Assembly: GCA_008828725.1 (NCBI GenBank)
Contig: MEHQ01003627.1
Span: 237,102-301,101 of the forward strand
Length of the DNA: 64,000 nucleotides
Direction of reading: 5' to 3'
Source of the DNA: Saccharina japonica
Taxonomy: Eukaryota; Sar; Phaeophyceae; Laminariales; Laminariaceae
Positions within the stretch are counted from its first letter, which is position 1. Every line of letters begins with the position of its first letter. The position numbers and the translations under genes are program-made. Below, piece after piece: positions 24,601 through 33,440 of the stretch. The notes under the pieces were generated by a model, which made no database searches, had not been told where the DNA came from, and worked only from the letters and a program-made list of their open reading frames with translations.

Positions 24601-27600
24601 ATGTGCGGAGGCCAGGATGCGCGGGATGTTTTCGCGACGGAAATTGGCCCCGCGGCGGGACCTAAACTCATGGCGCAAGCGGGCGCCACTGCTGGCCCTC
24701 TGGACAGCCTACTCGGGCTTCACAACGAGGCCAGGTGACTTTTGGTAGTACGAGGGTCTTTTTTACCAGGGATGTATCATGCGTTACGCGTATTTGCGCG
24801 GCGTTACGCGTAGTTGCGTGGCATTACGCGTAATTGCGCGGATAGCATCACCGTAACAAATTGTGTCCCCTATCCCCCGGTAGGGAAAAGCCATACGCGT
24901 CCCGTAACACGTTTTTTCGCCGTATGTAACAAAATTGTGTCCCCTATCCCCGGTAGGAAAAAGCCTTACGCGTAACGTAACATTTTTTTTTTTGCCGTAA
25001 CAAAATTGGGTCCCCTGTTCCCGGCAGGAAAAAGCTTCCACACATATATACTAGTGGAAACACATTGGGTGCGTGTTGCTACGGCTAAATTTCGCACGGA
25101 ATGCGCCAAAAGTCAAAAGTGCGAACAGGACAGTGCCCGCGAACGGGCACAACCGAAAATCTTGAAAGGCGTTAATACAGGGGATGGAACACTATCACCC
25201 CCTTTCGGGAAAAATAGGGGTTTCCAGCATGAGATTGTCTAAAACGTGCAAACGGGGTTTGGGTGTCATCCCCTTCCGAGAAAATGGAGACATTCTCGAC
25301 CGGGGGGTAGTTTTAGTGTATGTATATGATTGGCTGGTGAGCCCGGTCATGCGACTACGGCCATGCACGACATGAGTCGCTATCTTAGGAGATAGATGGT
25401 GGCCACAGGCGGCGAAACAGGAAGGGGATATATACGAGGATTAGCAAAATGTTTCTTTGTAATATATGGAAACAACGTAATGAGCGCCCAAATGTTGGAG
25501 GTGTCTTTATTAGGAGTAGGAACGGCGCTTGCTCCGTCTCGAAAGGGATGCGTGGTCAATGGGAAAACGACTAAGGCAAGCAACAAATGAGTACGCCCTC
25601 CCCTCCCCCACCCTTCACGCGACTCGCCCAACACCTCACGGCGTTCGGCTTGGTGCTACAATGTCTGCCTGGTCGGTGAAAACCCGACATGCTCCGTCCC
25701 GGCGATTGTAGGGATGCGAGGGTCTATGGTCATACAACTACGGCCATGCATGAAAATGAAATACCCCCCCCCTCCCTCCCCCTGCTCAGGTGCATGCATG
25801 GCGCGGGGCCGCTTTCATTCGCGGAGCCCGTGGCCATCACAGCACGGGTGAGTGAGATCCGGACTATTTCTGATAATAACATTTACTTTTTTGCCTGTGC
25901 CACTATTTACGGGAGAAGATGCAACAGTAATCAGGACAAAATATACTTTGTAAAAGTACTGGACTATGTAGGTTTTTGTGCATCTGATGGGTCCTGTGTA
26001 CTATGGCCCCCCGTAAAATATTACGGGGAACCATAGTAAATAGGGACCAAATAGTGTTGGTAAAAATGGGGAAATATATATCATACGCTGGTATGTAGGG
26101 ATTTGTGTCTTCCGTAGGTCCACCTATTTACTGCTGTGGGTCACGCGGATTCCTTTTTTATTCTGATTTTATACTTCGTACTTCATTAAAAAAAAAAAAA
26201 AAAACCCGTTTTGTTTTTGGAGGTTCGTCTCTTGCATAATTCAGCATGCACAGCAGTCCCAAAGTTGTTTATATTCTGTGCAGACATGGTATTGTGTGTC
26301 TGCTCTGCTTATTGCATGGCAAAGCAGTATCTCTGTGTCGTAGTTTTGTGACCATATAGCTGGTATCTCTCTAGGATGAAGAATCGGCACGGACACTGGG
26401 TGTGCTGGATGTCGACGGGTAGAAAGGACCGTTTAATATGAAGAACACGCACCTTCTATATACGAGTATTAATATTAATAGCAGGTCGGCGACTATTGCG
26501 GTTAATGTTCGTATTTTTGTGTCTTGCCACCTGACAAACATCGGTAGAATTATGAGCTTGAACGTCGACCACCCATAATTGTTACCGGTACATCTCAGGG
26601 AAAAAAAAAAATAATAATGGAAAGAAAGAAAAAAAAGGTTCTCTTCTTTCTTTTTCTTTTTTCTTCTTCGGGTTGCGTTTCCCATCCGACTGCAAAAATG
26701 TGCGGCGTGTGTCAATCGCAGCAAAAAAAAAGAAAAAGGGCGTATGGACCGGAAGACGAAGACTCACGCGTACATCTGTACAAGAACGACAGACGTACCC
26801 AACCGATACAATACGGGACACCTACTATATATAGTAAGAAACAGGCTAACAAGAAAGCCAGGCTGATATTTAGAGAAAAATAAGAAATTTGGGAGTCGTT
26901 ATCTGGAAGCTAATGTAGAAAGCACCCTTCCCTCAAATAAGAAATCCAGCCTGGACCAGATTTCCTGTTTCTTATTAGGTGTCCTGCACTGTATACAAGA
27001 ACGACGTGTATACCAAGCGTTTACGACCTATTATACATACCAAACCGATATATAAGAACGACATACATACCAAACCGATATACACTTTAACGGCATTACA
27101 TACCAAACCGATTTAACGCACAAAAAGCCTCCTTAACAATACAACGCGCCCCTGCATTTGACCCGTCAAACATGGAATATGGTCATACGACTACGGCCGT
27201 GCACGACATGAGTACACCCCGCGCCCCCTCCTCACGTTTCGCTTCGCGCTTGGTGCAAGCAATGCCTGCCTGGTTGGTGAAAACCCAACGTGCTCCTTCC
27301 CGGCATTGTATATAGGGATGCGAGAGGGTCTATGATCATACGACTACGGCCATGCACGGCATGAGTACACCCCCAGGGTTGCCATCAGGCAGGAGGAGTA
27401 GAAGTAGAACCAGGTATCAATCACAAAGGAAGAAGTGGGCGAAGGTTTCTTTCGCCCCTCCTTCCCAGGGCCCCGCAATGCGATCCATAAGTTACTTGTA
27501 TGCAAACCCATTCGGATACTATATAGTTCTGTGTTCTGTGGTCACTAAACTACGACACAGAGTATTTGATGTGGTAAAAAAAACTACGACACAGAGATAC

Positions 27601-30600
27601 CACGTTGCAATGCAGTAAGCAGTAAGCAGGGCAGACAATGCAATGCAATGCCCATATACGACAGGCACGACCTACCCTGCTACGTGGCAATTCAGCTGCG
27701 TGAAAGACAAAAAAGAAAGAAAAGAAAAAGCGAACAGGAAAAAATCAACTTCCGGCGCGACATCGGTCTCTTTAAATTGATTATTATCATGTGCAATATG
27801 TTGTTTTTTTTGGAGCATTTTATAAATGTTCTTTTTTTTTTCGGGACGATAGTTCGTGTATCTTGTTCTCTTGTTTGTCGTTCGTTTTTCCATCAATCTG
27901 TAGCTCGGATTATAAACGAACACAACAACAACAACAACAAAAGACGGGGAGAAAAAAACGGGAGTTTTAAACCTACTTCTGACAGTTGAGTTTATAGCCC
28001 TACTCGTACATACATTCGACTTTTTTTGGTTCGTTGCATAATGGTTAAATTGCTGTACATAAGCACCAACGGTGTTTTCTTACGAACATGTTAACATTTT
28101 ACCGCACATTGTTTTACCATACCCTACCGTTTGCACAACTATGTAATGAATCCACCCCTACGTACCCCCATACTCAATACTCTTCGGATGCTGCAGCGAA
28201 CGGGGACAACTATATATGACGATCGATAGATGCATGTTGTCGCAAAATGTACAGTTATTAACATTGAATACTTGCGTGGGACGGGAGTTGTGCGTCTTTA
28301 AATCTGACCGTTCACCTTTGGTATCTTTGGTATCATATCAACGCAGGCGTGCGCCCAGATCTTCACAAACGTTGAAAATCTACCCCTTGAGCACTGGTTC
28401 CACGAATTTGGGGACAAACTACTTAGAATTAGTGTGGGACATTTGTTTCAGTTCTGAATGGGTTAATAGCCGTTACGAGTATGTTCACCTATGGTTGTTT
28501 ATTTACCCCCGTTAAGCATCGGTCGTATCTTCCGTGTATAACGGCCGTATCTTTTTTGGGTACCGGTCTCATCTTTAGTACTCGTGCGCAACATTTATTT
28601 TACTGCTTGTAGGTACGTATATATGTGGCACATGTATACGAGGTACATGCAGACTGGTGTGTGGACGTGTAGACTGCTGTACTCGTACGTATTTACCGCT
28701 GGTATCTTTCGTATCATAATATTCACCGTATATATCTCTGCACGCGTACGCCAAAATCCTCAGTAGCTACAATATATATGTACGACAAGCTGCCGTTACT
28801 ACGTACTGCTGTAACCGTTTACAAATGTATCTATTTATATTTACCGTATATTCCGGTGGTATCTTTCGTATCTTGGTATACCTTGCGCACCTCGAATAGT
28901 TAATCGATTCCCACGTCATGATCTGTAAGCAGTAGACCTTTCAAGGCAGATACTTTTCCTGATCTGTATAGGTCTAGTCATGTTGCCGCGTGGGACCCAA
29001 ATATAAATCTGCATGATGTTTATAACACGTGTTTCCTGGGCTGGGTCTCTACTACTGTGTACGGTACGGATCTTGCACAACATCTCACAGCGGTATGTTA
29101 CGTATGATAGGATATAGATGATCTACTACTGTACAGTAGATTGTGATAAGCCCGACGCGTGATATCTTGTCAGGCATACGCCGAGCTCCCCACGAGCTGT
29201 GTGTTGGATCGAGATCACATTCCCAACATCTCATAACGGCACGTTAGGATTCAGATGATACATAGATATCAGAACGGCACGTTAGTCAGATGATATATAT
29301 ATACAGATCGCGAATATATTGGATCAAGATTATGCACAATTAACATTTCATCGGCTTGTGTTACGATCTTCGCGCAATTTGGATGATTCTACGAGTAGAT
29401 CGTGATTTGTGCCCCGACAATTTGACATCTACTGCGCAGTTTAGATTGTCTAGATGTGATACATGTGCCCGACGCACTGATACCCTTTCGCAGGCATACG
29501 CCGAAATCCTCACGAGCGACGACAACTGCGGGTCGATGGAAGCCGAGCACTCCACGGGGCTGGGAGAAAACGTGTTCGTCTGTTCAAACCCGGTTGGCGA
29601 CAGGACCGAGTGCTTCACGCCCCAAGGAGCTATGGATTACTTCTGTGAGTTTTTAGCCTTGGGGCCACCTGGGACGTTGCCTTTTTTATACCTGGTATAC
29701 CTTAAAACAGGTGCAAATCAAGTGGGGATGGTGCCCTGATACCAAACGCACCTGCACATCCTACTTTGCATCCCGCCTTCCATGCTCCGTCCCACTCATT
29801 GAAGCTGCCATCCATACGCAAGTCCGCTTCGCATGCAGTTCTTGGTAGGATGCCGCTCACCCTTCGTGCGACTCGCCGAACACCTCACGTTTCGCCTCGC
29901 GCGTGGTGCTAGCAATGTCTGCCTGGTCGGTGAAAACCCGACATGCTCCGTCCCGCCATTGTAGGGGTGGTAGGGTCTATGGTCATACGACTACGGCCAT
30001 GCATGAATCGAGTAAACACCCCCCATCTCCCTACTTGAGCAATAAAACACAATTATGTAATTAATGCAGTAGCCTTTACCGCACCACTGAATTATTATCT
30101 AGGATAAAGTATGGAAATCGGGGAATATTTTATTATATACATTTTAGCGTGGTCGACCAATTTTTCAAAAAAAAAAAAACGCCTGATTTTTTCGAGACAA
30201 AGCTCATAAGGGTCGGGGCGGGGACGGGGTTGGAGTTAGGGTTAGGGTTAGGGTTAGGGTTAGGGTTGCCTAAAGTAGTGTTTTCGGCGTTTTTCTAAAT
30301 TTTCGGATCTATAACACTGGAACCACACGCGGGCCACAACCAAGTCCCCGATTTCTATACTGTATCCTATATAATAATTCAGAATTGCGGTAAAGGCGAC
30401 TCAATTAATGACAATGAGCGCCCAAATGTTGGAGTGTCTATTGGAAGGAACGGTAATCCGTCCCCCCCGTTGCATCTTGCCGCTGCTTCAATGGGCATAT
30501 GTACACGCTCGTGCTTGTGTTTGTGCCCCCCCCCTCAACCGCAAACCGCAAACCCCTCCTGTCTTGCATTTGTGCCCTAATCCTGCCACCCCCCGTCCCC

Positions 30601-31650
30601 CGTCCCGGCATTGTAGGGATGCGAGGGTCTATATGGTCATACGACTACGGCCATGCTCGACATGAGTACCCCCCCCCCCCCTCCCACCTGCAGTGAATTG
30701 CCACCCCCCCGACTGCCTTCAATAAAAAAAAAAGAAGGTTTGCTATGAGAGAGAGGGATGTGTAAGGGGGGACCTTCAAGAAGGGAAAGTGGGTTATTTG
30801 TTGGTTGCTCAGATTAGTGGAAAAGAGACCGCTTGTACCGCGTGTACGGCGATATGAGAGGATGTTGGATACCAGTCGAACTGGACTGGAACAAGTACAA
30901 CACATTGTCGCAGGGCAAAATACGTAAGAAATTATGTGAACAAGGTAATGATTTCACCCCCCCCCCTCCCATACGCCCATACGACTACGCGTACGTCCAT
31001 GCATGAATATCGAGTACAACCCCCCCTCCCGTGAAACTATGTCGGAGGCAAAAATAGTAACAAATTAATGACCCCCCCCTTCCCCCCGTGAAGCTTGGCG
31101 GGGGCAAATAAGTACCTGGTATACGAAATCAAATTAACAAATTAATGTGTTTACCCCCCCCTCCCTTCGTTTTGACTTGAAACCAGACGAAAGCCAGATC
31201 GACAGCGGCCTCCCGTCGACGTATGGACCCCTGGCGACGCAGCTGTTGTGGGGGCCCACTTCCCAGCTGGGCTGCGCGTTTGAGAGGTGTATCAGCAAAG
31301 GGTTTGCGTACAACGTCCTCGTCTGCCACTACTCTCCACCGTGAGTGGTTTGCGCTTTACTGCGTAGACTAGGGTCATTTTCTCGATTCGTACAGAAATC
31401 GCAAAGCTCCGATTTTTCTTTTTCTTTTTTGGCCTTTCTATTAGTATAGGAGTGTGGCTCCGTGTTCTATTTTTTTCGTGTTCCCCTGGTATCGTGTCAC
31501 TCGATTATCGTTCGATTTCCAACACTATTACTTGTTCATCCCCCCGCTTTTCGCTATCCCCACCGCGGCAGAGTTAGCTACGGCACGCCAACAGGTAACG
31601 AAGTCGGACCGGTGACAAAGACCCAGGAGGAATGCGCCCCGCAACAATAG
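12545..31650 (+). CDS. WSC-CAP fusion protein gene, eight exons (5' end not found)
   Basis: Spliced model: 12545-12655, 22361-22467, 24552-24734, 25790-25847, 29494-29644, 30828-30923, 31187-31340, 31572-31650, total 939 nt or 312 residues plus TAG. Every junction keeps phase and uses GT-AG. Exons 1-3 give a WSC domain with eight cysteines in family order (LGCF, MC, AC, ECWC, LC, WC, MCGG). Exon 3 also encodes the CAP start (LLGLHNEAR), so the fusion lies within one exon. CAP motifs follow: AYAEIL, EHSTGLGENVF, TQLLW, LGC, LVCHYSPP. WSC domains are known as carbohydrate-binding modules and CAP proteins are usually secreted, so a secreted or wall-associated protein is inferred; no signal-peptide exon was found. 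The CAP signature 'GHFTQ' reads GPLATQ, losing its histidine. Exon 6 has the weakest acceptor. Intron 1 length is unreliable because it contains an assembly duplication. Confidence 0.8.
12955..13085 (+). mobile_element. SINE 3' fragment
   Basis: AATGCAAGGAACGACCCGCAG...GTGACCCCGGATCTGG...GGGAGGGAGAG matches the SINE body end, interrupted by a G-run insertion. Confidence 0.6.
13270..13350. repeat. Long hairpin
   Basis: ATCGAAAAACTTATAAATCC and its near-complement GGTTTATAAGTTTTTCGAT flank about 30 bases. Confidence 0.7.
13505..13570. mobile_element. TTAA MITE fragment
   Basis: CTCATCCCACACTAATTCC and AAGTAGTTTGTCCCCAAAAA match one half of the type 2 element. Confidence 0.5.
15235..15318 (+). 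CDS. Short kinase-like open frame interrupted by a MITE
   Basis: MLALVWEISRALYEVEYTSP resembles the LVLWEI stretch of TKL-type kinases, then runs into a palindromic MITE (15299) that supplies the stop. A duplicate is at 19518. Too short for confidence. Confidence 0.2.
   Translation: MLALVWEISRALYEVEYTSPVPHYERP
15299..15412. mobile_element. Palindromic MITE (copy at 19582-19695)
   Basis: GACCATAGTAAATAGG to CTATGGTCC with an A-run in the centre. Confidence 0.6.
15797..16028 (+). CDS. Candidate exon inside WSC-CAP intron 1 (copy 1)
   Basis: Seventy-seven codons plus one base between acceptor CACGTCACAG and perfect donor CAA|GTAAGT. The product contains PFWADVGLHVVGTCSAELLV, NAQWLRSAV and LDPSHWRGYRSTC. 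Its 232-bp length would break the WSC frame, so it belongs to another transcript or to a misplaced contig. Long open frames on the opposite strand are taken as shadows, though not excluded. Confidence 0.35.
16370..16482. mobile_element. Palindromic MITE (copy at 20653-20765)
   Basis: CGGGGGACCATAGTAAATAG to TTCTATTTACTAGTATGTAC...CCTCCCG, with the family centre. Confidence 0.7.
16985..17215 (+). mobile_element. SINE body without tRNA head (copy at 21268-21498)
   Basis: Body from GCGTGGGTAGGCGCAATTCG through GACCCCGGATCTGAGG to an (ATAAA)n tail. The head is replaced by a fragment of a TTAA MITE. Confidence 0.7.
17510..18159 (+). mobile_element. Tandem CT-B units, last one cut by n
   Basis: Unit ends at 17710, 17890 and about 17985, then a new start at 18000 (AGCGAGAAAACGATCGCTAT) broken at 18160. 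Confidence 0.7.
18161..22320. repeat. Duplicated block 1, second copy
   Basis: Starts directly after the n at 18160. From about 21966 to 22310 it still follows 17680-18000 but with many single-base insertions and deletions, the look of a low-quality read end. Confidence 0.85.
20080..20311 (+). CDS. Candidate exon inside WSC-CAP intron 1 (copy 2)
   Basis: Identical to 15797-16028 at a constant offset of 4283, within the suspected duplicate contig. Confidence 0.3.
22361..22467 (+). CDS. WSC-CAP gene exon: middle of WSC domain
   Basis: The product begins MCDEAC and contains SSYFATERGEECWC, the YF...G.EC.C core of WSC. Joined to the previous exon it gives MTLE-MC...C, the exact family spacing. 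The acceptor is CTACATCAG after a C-rich tract and CTAAC; the donor is CAG|GTATTA. It ends in phase 2. Confidence 0.75.
22742..22838. mobile_element. TTAA MITE type 1
   Basis: Begins TTAACCCTTTTAGAACTGCA and ends in the mirror image, around TTACTTAGAATTAGAGTGG. The TTAA site and CCC ends recall piggyBac-type elements. Confidence 0.75.
23345..23830 (+). repeat. Dispersed 450-bp repeat M
   Basis: Older copy with CAACGATAGAGGCATACC, TTTCATCGGGTACG, TAGCACTTTTGTTTT and ACGTGGTGTGCATGCACC. Confidence 0.55.
23440..23602. mobile_element. TTAA MITE type 1 and type 2 in tandem
   Basis: GGACTGCAGTCCCGTTTTGG...GGACTCCAGTCC is followed directly by AAGAACTGGTCCCACGTA...CAGTTCTGAATGGGTTA. Confidence 0.75.
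24552..24734 (+). CDS. WSC-CAP gene exon: end of WSC and start of CAP
   Basis: The first base completes a serine codon from the previous exon. The product contains LCNRWCGGDGSAMCGG (end of WSC), an Ala/Gly-rich linker and AGPLDSLLGLHNEAR (CAP helix 1). Two domains on one exon make the fusion independent of any splice choice. The donor is GTGACT, phase 2. Confidence 0.8.
24775..25035. repeat. Two nested tandem repeats
   Basis: Three GGCGTTACGCGTAGTTGCG units, then three ~65-bp units with GTAACAAAATTGTGTCCCC and GGTAGGAAAAAGCCTTACGC. Confidence 0.7.
25375..25612 (+). mobile_element. CT-B repeat
   Basis: Full unit from CGCTATCTTAGGAGATAGAT to CAAGCAACAAATGAGTACGCC and C-tail, followed at once by a CT-A. 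Confidence 0.75.
25613..25789 (+). mobile_element. CT-A repeat abutting an exon
   Basis: TTCACGCGACTCGCCCAAC... to GGTCATACGACTACGGCCAT and a C-rich tail that runs into the acceptor at 25789. Confidence 0.75.
25790..25847 (+). CDS. WSC-CAP gene exon: CAP helix 1-2 link
   Basis: A 58-bp exon, too short to stand out as an open frame. It reads R-CMHGAGPLSFAEPVAITAR, the CAP stretch between HNEAR and AYAEIL. The acceptor CTGCTCAG directly follows the poly-C tail of a CT-A repeat; the donor is a consensus GTGAGT. Phases 2 in and 0 out match both neighbours. Confidence 0.8.
25905..26140. mobile_element. Two palindromic MITEs side by side
   Basis: A decayed copy ends CTATGGCCCCCCGTAA at 26017 and a second starts TTACGGGGAACCATAGTAAA a few bases later, running to about 26140. 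Confidence 0.65.
27175..27370 (+). mobile_element. Two CT-A repeats (short and near full)
   Basis: ACGACATGAGTACACCCC at 27206 and again GGCATGAGTACACCCCC at 27358, with CTGGTTGGTGAAAACCCAAC between. Confidence 0.7.
28385..28466. mobile_element. TTAA MITE type 2
   Basis: GAGCACTGGTTCCACGAAT...GGAC...CAGTTCTGAATGGGTTAA. The left end has decayed. Confidence 0.6.
28744..28768 (+). pseudogene. Echo of the AYAEIL exon start
   Basis: GCGTACGCCAAAATCCTCA here matches the first ~25 bp of the CAP exon at 29494 (AYAKIL in the same frame) and then diverges. No acceptor precedes it. It may be a relic of exon duplication. Confidence 0.35.
28900..29430. repeat. GATC-rich dispersed repeat J, several copies
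   Basis: CACGTGTTTCCTGGGCTGG, ACAACATCTCACAGCGG and repeated TAGGATNNAGATGAT-type words. It ends at the CAP exon acceptor. Confidence 0.6.
29155..29200 (+). pseudogene. Second echo of the CAP exon border
   Basis: The string GCCCGACGC...TCAGGCATACGCCGA resembles 29468-29505, spanning the intron end, acceptor and first codons of the CAP exon, within a GATC-rich repeat. Similarity stops about 25 bp into the exon. Confidence 0.35.
29494..29644 (+). CDS. WSC-CAP gene exon: CAP core with HS...GEN
   Basis: The product begins AYAEILTSDDNC and contains EHSTGLGENVF, the CAP His-Ser and Gly-Glu-Asn cavity motif, then GAMDYF. The acceptor is CCCTTTCGCAG and the donor is GTGAGT. It starts in phase 0 and ends in phase 1. 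Confidence 0.85.
29790..30028 (+). mobile_element. CT-A repeat, full length
   Basis: Begins CATTGAAGCTGCCATCCAT, includes GCATCC/GGATGC arms, GTCGGTGAAAACCCGAC, GGTCATACGACTACGGCCAT and a short C-tail. Confidence 0.75.
30067..30402. mobile_element. hAT-type MITE carrying a (TTAGGG)n array
   Basis: Flanked by 8-bp direct repeats AATTAATG (30059-30066 and 30403-30410), the hAT target-site size. Long imperfect inverted ends: CAGTAGCCTTTACCGC... against GAGTCGCCTTTACCGC..., extending about 50 bp. The centre holds GTTAGG repeats at about 30235-30268. It appears inserted in or beside a CT-B element. Confidence 0.8.
30600..30680 (+). mobile_element. CT-A 3' part
   Basis: CCGGCATTGTAGGGATGCG to CGACATGAGTACCCCC. 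Exon 30828 lies 150 bp on. Another short end is at 30968-31030. Confidence 0.65.
30828..30923 (+). CDS. WSC-CAP gene exon: CAP middle segment
   Basis: With the split codon it continues GAMDYF as YRLYRVYGDMRGCW and then ELDWNKYN. The donor is a consensus GTAAGA. The acceptor GAAAAGAG is weak, and better AGs just upstream give an in-frame stop, so the 5' border is the least certain part of the gene. Length 96 bp fits phases 1 in and 1 out. Confidence 0.55.
31187..31340 (+). CDS. WSC-CAP gene exon: CAP signature 1 and 2
   Basis: The product contains YGPLATQLLWGPTSQLGC (equivalent of GHFTQVVW...GC) and NVLVCHYSPP (equivalent of VVCxYxPPGN). The acceptor is GAAACCAG, with a poly-C run about 30 bp upstream; the donor is GTGAGT. 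The histidine of the first signature is absent. Confidence 0.85.
31572..31650 (+). CDS. WSC-CAP gene terminal exon
   Basis: One base completes a proline codon, then VSYGTPTGNEVGPV... and a short tail ending APQQ before TAG at 31648. The acceptor CCGCGGCAG follows a long C/T tract. The expected 'GN' after SPP is displaced by eight residues. The DNA around the stop codon recurs at 31768 and 32153 in the adjoining satellite. Confidence 0.65.
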
Positions 31651-32250
31651 TGGCCGTATGTCGGGACGTGACGGACATTTGTCGGGATATGTGTGGACAT
31701 ATGTCGGTACGTATATCGATATATACTTGACCATACCGCTGATAAGGAGCCAAGCTAACGCGCCACGCAACAATAGTGGACATATGTCGGTACATATGTG
31801 GACATATGTCGGGACACATTATGTGCCGAAATATGTTTGACCATGTTGGGCAGATATGAACATATGTCGGGACATGTGTTGACATATGTGCGGATAGATG
31901 TGGCCGAGTTGAGGGGACAAATCTGGCCACATTTGGGGATATTCGTGAGACATTCGGCTAAATATGGGGACATGAGTGGCAAAGACGTGGGGGATCTATG
32001 TGGACGTAAATGGCCAGATGTTGGGACATATCAGGTGTGGACAAATGTTGCGACATTATGTGTGGGCAAATGTTAGGGCATATATCATATGTGGACATAT
32101 GAGGAGACGCATGCCGCCACCATAAATGTGCTACTGTTTCGGGGTGCGCGCGGCTACAATAGTGGCCAGATATTGGGACACAGATGTGACCACATATATC
32201 ATATGCTGCCATCAGATGCAGCTGTGCGAGGTGTGCCTACGTGTGCCTAG
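31651..32250. repeat. Degenerate ACATATGTCGGGAC satellite
   Basis: Many short variants of GTGGACATATGTCGGGAC in no fixed period, starting at the CAP stop codon. GCAACAATAGTGG recurs at 31641, 31768 and (altered) 32153. Confidence 0.6.
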
Positions 32251-32539
32251 AAAATTGTGGCCAAATACCGGTACCATTTTTCGACGTGCGTGGGCTGCCC
32301 CGAGCTAGTGTGGCCTGGCCGGACGGATACCGTAACAAAACGTATTGCCAGGTGTCCCAAGCAAGACGGGCAAAAGACCAAGACACGCAACACTTGTGGT
32401 GTGTGTATGGTTTAGATTTTGAAATACTCACGTTCGAATCTGTTGGTCGACGGTCGGTCTCGTTTTTTTGGTCCTCGGCCAAGAAAACGCCTCTTTACAC
32501 TTATAATGTGCTGGGTTTAGTGTGGCGATTTACGTGACG

Positions 32540-32830
32540 GCTGTCCTGCAAGGGTCTCCAATTGATGGATGTCCTGTAAGAGGCGTTGATGGGCCGTTTG
32601 TCAAGGGACCCTGACCGATACCCGCGAAGGTTCCTTGATGGCTTTTCCGTCAAAAGACCTTGATGGTTTTTCCGTCAAAGAACCTTGACGGGTGGGTGCC
32701 CGCCAATGTTCCTTGACCGCCGTCCCGACAAGGAGGTGTGACGGGTTACCGTCAAAAGCAGGCTTGGATTGGCGGTTGACAGTCAAGAGGCGAAAGAGGG
32801 GCCGCCGTCAACCAAGACCTTTGCCCACGT
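32540..32830. repeat. CCTTGACGG/CCGTCAAGG repeats
   Basis: At least eight direct and inverted copies of CCGTCAAAGACCTTGACGG-type words. Similar words lie at 23100-23250, 24410-24480, 34918-35060, 55285-55340 and 59760-60000. Confidence 0.6.
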
Positions 32831-33224
32831 TAGGCACTCCAGGCGTATGTATCGCCTTTACCGCGCTATTTTGGAACCTATCTTCCGAAATCAATCAGAT
32901 TCGGATATGGCTGTTGCCGTGCCGAAATCAATTAGATTCGGATAACTGCTGTTGCCGTACCGAAATCAAGTCAGATTCCGATAACTGCTGTTGTTGCCGT
33001 ACCGACGTCAATCAGGTTCGGACAACTGCTGTTGCCGTAGTGGGTAGGGTCAAAGTTGGCCGAGTTGGTGGTGGTGGTGGTGTGGTGGTGTTAATTCTTA
33101 CGGCGACATAATAAGTGCTCCGCTGCGGAAAGAAAATCGTGGATTTCGTGCACGCATGTATGTGTGTGCGCACACGTTTTAGTTTTTTTTTTGCAGCAGC
33201 CGCCGCTGTGGCTGCGTAGCAGCC

Positions 33225-33440
33225 GTTTTGGCTGTGTAGCAGCAGCAGCTGTAGTTGCAGTAGCAGCATCAGCGGTAGTTGCAATAGCAGCATCAGCGGT
33301 AGTTGCAGTAGCAGCATCAGCGGTAGTTGTAGCAGCAGCAGCAGCTTTGTTATGGCAACAGCTGTGTAGCGACAGCTGTGTAGCGGCAGCTGTGTAGCAG
33401 CAGCAGCGGCAACAACAGCAGCAGCAGCAGCAGCATCCGT
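33225..33440. repeat. 24-bp Ala-codon-like minisatellite and GCA runs
   Basis: GTAGTTGCAGTAGCAGCATC plus AGCG repeated three to four times, followed by GTAGCGGCAGCTGT and CAGCAG runs. Open in several frames, not called coding. Confidence 0.7.

Larger units (their letters stand above)
26145..28740. other. WSC-CAP intron filler
   Basis: Poly-A and poly-T runs, CAAGAACGACATACATACC-type repeats at 26990-27110, CT-A repeats and one MITE. A good acceptor at 27470 (CCTTCCCAG) is not followed by a donor. Confidence 0.5.

Noticed and set aside
28216-28515. 99-codon frame with LVSYQRRRAP
   Set aside because: Its second half is a TTAA MITE and no exon borders fit the CAP gene.
30235-30268. Chromosome end
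   Set aside because: The TTAGGG array is short, internal and inside a hAT-type MITE with target duplications.
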